Origin: DATJXG01 sp035500455
GTDB lineage: Bacteria > Acidobacteriota > Terriglobia > Terriglobales > Acidobacteriaceae
DNA: 28,387 nt
Assembly (NCBI GenBank): GCA_035500455.1
Contig: DATJXG010000247.1
Span: 1-28,387, forward strand
Reading direction: 5' to 3'
Shown here piece after piece: positions 23,533 to 28,387 of the stretch (positions within the stretch are counted from its first letter, which is position 1; each line of letters begins with the position of its first letter). The position numbers were made by a program, and so were the translations under genes. The notes beneath the pieces are model-generated. The model saw only the letters and a program-made list of their open reading frames with translations. It had not been told where the DNA came from and searched no databases.

Positions 23533-24769
23533 GGACGCTCCTCACGCGGATCGATTCCGCGTGCCCCTGCAAGCCTTCGGCCTCCGCCAGATACTCCACG
23601 GTCGGTGCAATCTGCCGCAGGCCGGTCAGTGAAAGCTCCTGCACGGTAATCAGCTTGACGAAATCCAGAACACTCAAACCTCCGCGGAAGCGCGCCACAC
23701 CGGCGGTGGGCAGAACGTGGTTCGGGCCTGAGGCGTAGTCCCCGGCCGCCTGCGCCGAATAATCCCCCACGAACACAGAGCCTGCATTGCAGACATCGAG
23801 CAAGTCTTCGCTTTCTACGGTGATGTGCTCGGGCGCGATCTCGTTCGCCCAATCGACCGCCTGCCGCCGCGACGATGCCAACAGGATCGCGCCCTGCTCC
23901 TTCAGCGATTGCCGCGCGATGGAATTCCCGGCAGCCATCCTGTCCGCACAGCCGGAAACTGCGCCCGCCAGCTTGCGCGAAGTCGTGACGAACAATGGCA
24001 AGGCCTGCGGATCGTGCTCGGCCTGCGCCACCAGGTCGGCCGCGATGAACTCCGCTTTGCCTTTGTTGCTCAGGATCAACACTTCCGTCGGCCCCGCCAG
24101 AAAATCAATCGCGCAATCGAACGAAACCAACTTCTTGGCCGCCGTCACAAACGAATTTCCCGGGCCGACGATTTTGTCCACACGCGGAATGCTCTCGGTC
24201 CCACAGGCGAGCGCCGCAATCGCCTGTGCCCCTCCCACTCGATAGAGTTCCTCGATCCCCAGCATCCCGGCCGCCGCCAGCACTTCCGGCCGCGGCTGCG
24301 GAGAAACCACGCGGATGTTCTTCACTCCCGCCACCTGCGCGGGAATTACCGTCATCAGCAGCGTAGAAACCAGCGGATGCCTCCCCCCCGGCACATAGCA
24401 CCCCACCGACTCGAGCGGCCGCACTAACTGCCCCAGAGTGATCCCGTCACGCGTCCGTCTCCACTCCGCCGGCTTCTGCCATTCGGAAAACTGCCGGATG
24501 TTTGTCGCCGCCTGCTGCAATGCCCACCGCAACTCAGCCGGCGCAGACTTCCACGCCCGCCGAATCTCCGCCGCATCAACCCGCAGAGAATCACACGCTC
24601 CCAAACCATCCCAGCGCCGCGCATATTTGCGCAGGGCGCGATCTCCACCACGCCGCACGTCGGCGACGATCTTTCGCATCGCCGGCTCAACCGCGTCCAG
24701 TTGCGAGCTGCGTCCCGCAATCTTTCGCACCCTCGCGAGGGCGGCGCGTCCTTCCAGTATCCGCATCAC
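23525..24769 (-). CDS. hisD: HisD, histidinol dehydrogenase
   Basis: A 414-residue zinc enzyme that performs the last two oxidations to histidine using NAD+. Motifs: CYVPGGRHPLVSTLLMTVIP, VGPGNSFVTAAKKLVSFDCA, IDFLAGPTEVLILSN, zinc ligands in AQAEHDPQA, the catalytic APEHITVESED region, and DYASGPNHVLPTAG. The length is a little below the usual ~430. The start overlaps the hisG stop by four bases (ATGA). Confidence 0.97.
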   Translation of the reverse strand: MMRILEGRAALARVRKIAGRSSQLDAVEPAMRKIVADVRRGGDRALRKYARRWDGLGACDSLRVDAAEIRRAWKSAPAELRWALQQAATNIRQFSEWQKPAEWRRTRDGITLGQLVRPLESVGCYVPGGRHPLVSTLLMTVIPAQVAGVKNIRVVSPQPRPEVLAAAGMLGIEELYRVGGAQAIAALACGTESIPRVDKIVGPGNSFVTAAKKLVSFDCAIDFLAGPTEVLILSNKGKAEFIAADLVAQAEHDPQALPLFVTTSRKLAGAVSGCADRMAAGNSIARQSLKEQGAILLASSRRQAVDWANEIAPEHITVESEDLLDVCNAGSVFVGDYSAQAAGDYASGPNHVLPTAGVARFRGGLSVLDFVKLITVQELSLTGLRQIAPTVEYLAEAEGLQGHAESIRVRSVHA

Positions 24770-25635
24770 ATCACCACCTTATTCAGCGGATACTCCACGA
24801 TCCCCTGCGCCTTCGCTTCCTTGAGCCGCGGAATGATCTCCCACGCCGTGTGTTCCTCGATCACCGTATTTACCGCCAGCCACTCCGGATCGCTCAAAGT
24901 CGAAATCGTTGGCCGTTTCAGCGCCGGCAGCACCGCCAGCACCGCCGCCAGGTCGTCTTTGCGAACATTGAGCATCAGGCCCACGCGGTCTTTCGCCGCC
25001 ATTGCGCCATGCAGCATCAACGCCAGGTTTTCGATTTTGCGCTTCTTGGCTGCATCGGCCCAGGCGGCTTTATTGGCTATGATCTGCGTGTTCGACTCCA
25101 GCACCGTGTCGATGATGCGCAGATGATTGGCGCGCAGCGAGCTTCCCGTCTCCGTCACCTCCACGATCGCGTCCGCCAGCATGGGAGGCTTCACCTCAGT
25201 CGCGCCCCAGGAAAATTCCACCTGCACTTCCACGCCGCGGCTGCGGAAATAATTCTTCGTGACGCTCACCAGTTCCGTGGCAATGATTTTTCCGCCGAGG
25301 TCTTCCGCGCGCTTAAACGCGGAGGCCTCGGGCGCGGCCAACACCCAACGCACTTTCCCACGGCTCTGCTTGGCGTAGATCAGGTCGGCGACGGTCACCA
25401 CTTCCAGGCCGCTCTCCACCACCCAATCCAGCCCGGTGAGGCCTGCGTCCAGCGCGCCGTGCTCGACGTAGCGCGCCATTTCCTGCGCCCGGATCAGCAT
25501 GCATTCGATCTCAGGATCGCCCGTCGACGCAAAATACGATCTCGAATTTACGTGAATCTGCAGCCCCGCGCTGCCAAACAACTCCAGCGTCGCTTCCTGC
25601 AGGCTGCCCTTGGGGATGCCGACACGCAGCTTCAT
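24766..25635 (-). CDS. hisG: HisG, ATP phosphoribosyltransferase (long form)
   Basis: Catalyses the first step, joining ATP and PRPP. At 289 residues it is the long form with a C-terminal regulatory domain, so it should not need the HisZ subunit. Seen: LRVGIPKGSLQEATLELF (3-20), DAGLTGLDWVVE, the PRPP loop ADAIVEVTETGSSLRAN, and the C-terminal domain DDLAAVLAVLPALKRPTIS and IIPRLKEAKAQGIVEYPLNK, which in the family carries the histidine feedback site. It overlaps hisI by four bases. Confidence 0.97.
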   Translation of the reverse strand: MKLRVGIPKGSLQEATLELFGSAGLQIHVNSRSYFASTGDPEIECMLIRAQEMARYVEHGALDAGLTGLDWVVESGLEVVTVADLIYAKQSRGKVRWVLAAPEASAFKRAEDLGGKIIATELVSVTKNYFRSRGVEVQVEFSWGATEVKPPMLADAIVEVTETGSSLRANHLRIIDTVLESNTQIIANKAAWADAAKKRKIENLALMLHGAMAAKDRVGLMLNVRKDDLAAVLAVLPALKRPTISTLSDPEWLAVNTVIEEHTAWEIIPRLKEAKAQGIVEYPLNKVVM

Positions 25636-25988
25636 CGCGCATCCTCCGAGCCGCTTGCTGTGGCGGCGGCCGTAATCGCCTTGGTGAAGCAGGAGCGCGT
25701 GCCTTCATGACAGACCACTCCGGCGCCCTCTACCTGCACCTGAAACAGCAGCGTATCGCGGTCGCAGTCGGTGCTGGCGGAAAGCACTTTCAACTTGTTT
25801 CCTGAAGTTTCGCCCTTGGTCCAAAGTTCGTTGCGGGTGCGGCTGTAAAACGTCACATAGCCGGCGCTGAGCGTGCGCTCGAAGGCCTCCCGATTCATGA
25901 ATCCCAGCATCAGGACCTCGCCGCTCGCCCCATCCTGCACAATCGCTGGCGCCAGCCCGCGCATTTTGTCGAAATCGATTTCGTACAC
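25632..25988 (-). CDS. hisI: HisI, phosphoribosyl-AMP cyclohydrolase
   Basis: A zinc enzyme opening the adenine ring of PR-AMP, 118 residues from GTG 25988. That start is chosen because GGAGG (25997-26001 on the reverse strand) precedes it by eight bases; the in-frame TTG at 26003 overlaps the Shine-Dalgarno sequence and is unlikely. Motifs: FDKMRGLAPAIVQD, VLMLGFMNREAFERTL, TFYSRTRNELWTKGETSGN, metal ligands DCDRDT and GVVCHEGTRSCF. It is monofunctional: the HisE pyrophosphatase domain fused to HisI in enterobacteria is not present and no separate hisE is in the window. First structural gene of the operon, downstream of the leader. Confidence 0.95.
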   Translation of the reverse strand: MYEIDFDKMRGLAPAIVQDGASGEVLMLGFMNREAFERTLSAGYVTFYSRTRNELWTKGETSGNKLKVLSASTDCDRDTLLFQVQVEGAGVVCHEGTRSCFTKAITAAATASGSEDAR

Positions 25989-26007
25989 GCTCTCGTCCTC
26001 CAATCAC

Positions 26008-26052
26008 TGAGAACTGGTATCTGATATCTGAGAACTGCTTTTCACACAAAAT
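26008..26052. repeat. 14-bp-type repeat in the his leader
   Basis: TGAGAACTGGTATC, TGATATC and TGAGAACTGCTTTTCACACA lie in series, followed by AAATTC. The unit and the TTTTCACAC tail match the copy at 12961-13020. It occupies the untranslated stretch between the attenuator terminator and the hisI ribosome-binding site. Confidence 0.6.
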
Positions 26053-26100
26053 TCACGGTTCCTCAATTTTCCCCACAATTCTTCCTACGGACCGGCAGAC

Positions 26101-26142
26101 AAACAAAAAGCCCGCTGAGCGTTTGCGCGTCAGCGGGCTCAA
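26101..26142 (-). terminator. his operon attenuator terminator
   Basis: On the reverse strand AGCCCGCTGA (26139-26130) pairs perfectly with TCAGCGGGCT (26118-26109), and three more pairs can form inside the loop. The run TTTTTGTTT (26109-26101) follows. It lies between the leader-peptide stop and hisI, the position of an attenuator. Two candidate antiterminator segments are upstream: CGGCGGG (26181-26175), which can pair with CCCGCTG of the terminator stem with one wobble, and GGGCT (26168-26164), which can pair with AGCCC. No folding was run. Confidence 0.85.
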
Positions 26143-26161
26143 AACTTTGTGTCGGACTCGC

Positions 26162-26227
26162 CTAGCCCCACACCCCCGCCGCCGCGCCATGCGCGTGGTG
26201 GTGATGGTGATGGAGAACCCGGGTCAT
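26162..26227 (-). CDS. hisL: HisL, histidine operon leader peptide (21 aa)
   Basis: ATG at 26227 opens a 21-residue frame reading MTRVLHHHHHHAHG, then AAAGVWG, and a TAG stop at 26164-26162. Seven of eight consecutive codons, 6-11 and 13, are His (26212-26189). The E. coli his leader also begins MTRV and has seven His in a row, which supports the same role: ribosome stalling at His codons under starvation prevents terminator formation. No Shine-Dalgarno sequence is present; the -10 box ends only eight bases before the ATG, so the mRNA may start at or within a few bases of the AUG and be translated leaderless. The peptide is followed by the terminator at 26101-26142 and hisI. It is too short for standard gene calling. 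Confidence 0.88.
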   Translation of the reverse strand: MTRVLHHHHHHAHGAAAGVWG

Positions 26228-26235
26228 CGAATGTT

Positions 26236-26265
26236 AAGTTACGGGCTGGGCAGCCGTGCTGTCAA
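26236..26265 (-). promoter_or_regulatory. Promoter of the his operon
   Basis: On the reverse strand TTGACA (26265-26260, a perfect -35) is followed after 18 bases by TAACTT (26241-26236) as a -10 box. The transcript would start around 26228-26230, directly at the leader-peptide ATG. The -10 box matches the consensus at only three of six positions, so the exact start needs experimental mapping. Confidence 0.65.
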
Positions 26266-26420
26266 CGCGCGCAGGACCCAAAATACCGATGCGCTCCATC
26301 GGATTTCGTGATGGCAGCGGCAAGCCAAATCTTACCCCACCGGATCGGAATGCTGGGTGTACCATCCTCCAAACGCCGTGCCAGACAGGCGTTCCATGGG
26401 CTTCTGCCACATTATTTACC

Positions 26421-26449
26421 TTGCGCGACGGTGGTTTTCGAGGTATAAG
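26421..26449 (+). promoter_or_regulatory. Candidate promoter of the beta-helix gene
   Basis: TTGCGC (26421-26426) and TATAAG (26444-26449) are separated by 17 bases. It would give a 5' untranslated region of about 140 bases before the GTG at 26597. The rest of 26266-26596 shows no gene or clear structure. Confidence 0.45.
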
Positions 26450-26596
26450 TCAGGCCGCTGTTTGATCGACTCGATTCTCGGCCCTATCTATCGCTTCTCC
26501 CAAGCTGGTTTCACAGGCTCCTGATCGTGGTTTCTAGACCGGCCGGTTCCCACGGAACCCAAAAGGCACGACTATCTCGAAAACCAGGAGGACATT

Positions 26597-27892
26597 GTGT
26601 TCAGAAAAATCTCTCTAAGTCTGGCCGTAGCTGCTGTGACCACCCTGTGCTTCGCCAAGACTCCGCCGCCCCCTACGCTGGAAGTGGGCACCTGCCTGAG
26701 CGGATATACCCACTTCAATACCATTCAAGATGCCGTAAATGCCGCTCCCGCGGGAGCGACCATACTGGTATGCCCGGGAACCTATCCCGAGCAAGTTACC
26801 ATCACCGAAGCCCTCACCCTGAAGGGAGTGACTCTGGCCACCGCCAGCGGCGCAAGAATAGTTCCTCCCGAGGCGGGAGTCGTGCAGAATGCCACGAGTT
26901 TAAGCCCTTCCGTAGCTCCTTATGCAGCGCAAGTACTCATTGAAAACGCCAAGAACGTAACTCTAACCAACCTGACCGTAGATGGCACCAATGATCTGAT
27001 CCAGGGTTGCTCGCCTTACCTGATTGGAGTGCTTTTCCAGAATGCCTCCGGCGCGCTCTCGGAGATGGCAGTGGTGAATCAGATTCTCGGCCCCGGACTC
27101 ACCGGCTGCCAGGGCGGGCTCGCGGTTCTGGTGCAGAGCGGGGGCGGGGGTACATCAAAAGTCGATGTGGCCGATAGCGTGGTGCAAAACTTCGCCAAGA
27201 ACGGCATCACCGGCAGCGAAGTGGGCACCAAGCTGACGGTGGAGCGCACCAGTGTTGTCGGCATTGGGCTCACCCCCTATGTTGCCCAGAACGGAGTTGA
27301 ATTCGGTTTCGGAGCGACCGGCAGCATTACCGACAGCACGGTCGCTGACGTCGCCTATACTCTGCCTGAGGTGGCGGCGTCGGTGGGCATTCTGCTGGTT
27401 GGATCGCCCAGTGTCACGGTAAAAAACAACGTCGTGACTGACACTGAAACCGGGATCTATACATATAGCGAGGGCACCGACGGCTCCGCCAGCGGCGCCA
27501 CCATCACCAACAACGAAATCTCTTCCACTCACACCTGGGATGGCATCGCTCTCTGCAGCAACAACAACACGGTCACCGGCAACAGCATCAGCGCGAGCGA
27601 CGAATCCGGGGTCTTTGTCGGCGGATTTTGCCTTGAACCCAACGGCGCTGCCAGCGGGACGGGCAACAAGATCAAGAACAACGTGATCAATCGCGCCTGC
27701 GCCGGCCTCATGTTCTCCTTCGGCGCCGTGCCGGGGGCGAATACTGCCGCCAGCAACTCCTTCTTCAACACTGACACCACCGTGCTGGTTGCCGATTCCT
27801 GCCCGGCCGTCGCGCCTTTGGCCGCTTTGGCAGTGAATGTGGGAGGCGGCGGAGGTGGCGGATCGCGCCTCCAGGTTAGCCCAGTCCGGTAG
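26597..27892 (+). CDS. Secreted right-handed parallel beta-helix protein
   Basis: A 431-residue predicted exported protein. The start is a GTG with AGGAGG at 26586-26591 five bases upstream. Residues 1-20 form a Sec signal (MFRKISLSLAVAAVTTLCFA). The mature part has the beta-helix pattern of NosD/pectate-lyase-like proteins: an N-terminal cap segment YTHFNTIQDAVNAAPAGATI then LVCPGTYPEQVTITEALTLKG (a DUF1565/pectin-esterase-like motif), then repeated Asn-rich turns such as VLIENAKNVTLTNLTVDGTN, VTVKNNVVTDTETGIY, ATITNNEISSTHTWDGIALC and KIKNNVINRACAGL. It ends with a Gly-rich tail VNVGGGGGGGSRLQ. Several Cys residues could form disulfides. The function may be polysaccharide binding or cleavage; no catalytic residues could be assigned. 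A terminator hairpin follows. Confidence 0.85.
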   Translation: MFRKISLSLAVAAVTTLCFAKTPPPPTLEVGTCLSGYTHFNTIQDAVNAAPAGATILVCPGTYPEQVTITEALTLKGVTLATASGARIVPPEAGVVQNATSLSPSVAPYAAQVLIENAKNVTLTNLTVDGTNDLIQGCSPYLIGVLFQNASGALSEMAVVNQILGPGLTGCQGGLAVLVQSGGGGTSKVDVADSVVQNFAKNGITGSEVGTKLTVERTSVVGIGLTPYVAQNGVEFGFGATGSITDSTVADVAYTLPEVAASVGILLVGSPSVTVKNNVVTDTETGIYTYSEGTDGSASGATITNNEISSTHTWDGIALCSNNNTVTGNSISASDESGVFVGGFCLEPNGAASGTGNKIKNNVINRACAGLMFSFGAVPGANTAASNSFFNTDTTVLVADSCPAVAPLAALAVNVGGGGGGGSRLQVSPVR

Positions 27893-27919
27893 TGATCGTT
27901 TGAGGTAGTGCTGCGGTTT

Positions 27920-27950
27920 GCGCCGGGGATCTCGGTCCCCGGCGCTTTGT
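27920..27950 (+). terminator. Intrinsic terminator of the beta-helix gene
   Basis: GCGCCGGGGA (27920-27929) and TCCCCGGCGC (27936-27945) form a perfect 10-bp stem with a six-base loop, followed by TTTGT. It lies 28 bases after the stop codon of the beta-helix gene. Confidence 0.8.
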
Positions 27951-28017
27951 CGCCCTGCAGGACAGTCCGCTCCGGCTTCATGTAAAATCAACAGGCAGAA
28001 ATATTTCGGGAGACACA

Positions 28018-28197
28018 ATGGCCAAGATTGCAAAGACTGCGGATCGCAAGAAGGTGATGGACACCTCCAAGAGCACGGACTGCCCCAAATGCGGCAAGTC
28101 GACGCGCATCGTCAAGCGCGTGAAGGACCGGGAGCGCGGCGTCCCCGGCGGCATTTTCATTTCCTGCTCAGCCTGCGACTTCTACGAGAAGCTGTAG
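28018..28197 (+). CDS. Small zinc-ribbon protein (59 aa)
   Basis: A short basic protein starting at ATG 28018 with CGGGAG shortly upstream. It reads MAKIAKTADRKKVMDTSK, then a zinc ribbon with CPKCGK (Cys22, Cys25) and CSACDF (Cys50, Cys53), and ends at TAG 28197. The knuckle spacing resembles topoisomerase I C-terminal zinc ribbons and some ribosomal proteins, but overall it is not assigned to a named family. About 40 percent of residues before the first Cys are charged, so nucleic-acid binding is plausible. It is just upstream of a parS-type site. Confidence 0.8.
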   Translation: MAKIAKTADRKKVMDTSKSTDCPKCGKSTRIVKRVKDRERGVPGGIFISCSACDFYEKL

Positions 28198-28306
28198 CTA
28201 ACCCCTTCAAAATGTGGCGCGGGCGGCCTCGCTCGCGGGAGGCGGAAGTGCGGCATGTCTCCCCCTCAGCTCTGGGCCGGGCGTGATGGACCGCTTCGGG
28301 CTGTTA

Positions 28307-28322
28307 TGTTCCACGTGGAACA
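28307..28322. promoter_or_regulatory. parS site (ParB binding)
   Basis: TGTTCCACGTGGAACA is a perfect 16-base palindrome that fits the bacterial parS consensus TGTTNCACGTGNAACA. The symmetry extends to 28303-28326 (24 bases) by GTTA and TAAC on either side. parS sites load ParB for chromosome segregation and cluster near the replication origin. A single copy is visible here. Confidence 0.8.
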
Positions 28323-28323
28323 T

Positions 28324-28361
28324 AACGTCATGACGTTACGTCTATACCGAAACGTCATGAC
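28324..28361. repeat. Direct repeat AACGTCATGAC next to parS
   Basis: AACGTCATGAC occurs at 28324-28334 and at 28351-28361. Each contains the palindrome GTCATGAC; the first extends to ACGTCATGACGT. They begin within the extended parS palindrome. They are not DnaA boxes and no function is known to me. Confidence 0.5.
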
Positions 28362-28387
28362 AGCTAAGTGCAAGAGGGCAAAGGGGA

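Overview
The window is a GC-rich bacterial chromosome segment. It most resembles Acidobacteriota (Terriglobia/Koribacter type). That placement is an inference from gene content (futalosine-pathway menaquinone gene, SSS symporter, eukaryotic-like kinase, glucoamylase plus cyclopropane synthase) and from the dense short inverted repeats reading GTCATYCYGAGCGAAGCGA; no marker gene such as rRNA is present. No tRNA, rRNA, CRISPR array or intact insertion sequence was seen.

Layout. 1-1019: 3' part of mqnE. 1113-1495: a 383-bp element with ~42-bp terminal inverted repeats enclosing a twice-frameshifted GIY-YIG nuclease. 1554-2558 (-): exported nucleoside hydrolase. 2836-3876 (+): an HPF/RaiA-like ribosome-hibernation domain fused to a sigma-factor-like module. 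4110-5354 (+): Tat-exported glycosylasparaginase. 5493-8088 (-): a membrane Ser/Thr kinase followed by a phosphofructokinase with pyrophosphate-type signature residues. 8914-11032 (+): STAS anti-sigma antagonist and FHA-GAF-PP2C phosphatase. 11108-12943 (+): sodium:solute symporter. 12944-13416: nested repeats. 13417-17177 (-): GH15 glucoamylase and cyclopropane-fatty-acid synthase. 17351-19447 (+): secreted phosphoesterase.

19524-26265 (-) is a histidine operon, hisI-G-D-C-B-H, then a repeat island, then hisF-A, without hisE. It is headed by what looks like a complete attenuator: a good promoter, a 21-residue leader peptide with seven His codons beginning MTRV like enterobacterial HisL, and an intrinsic terminator before hisI. 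The inferred transcription start falls almost on the leader AUG, so the peptide may be translated from a leaderless mRNA.

26597-27892 (+): secreted beta-helix protein with its own promoter and terminator. 28018-28197 (+): 59-aa zinc-ribbon protein. 28307-28322: a perfect parS-type ParB site, suggesting a position in the chromosomal partition (origin-proximal) region.

The most novel items are the TIR-bounded GIY-YIG element related to the REP-like repeats, the HPF-sigma fusion, the his attenuator with a probable leaderless leader peptide, and the parS site with flanking repeats.
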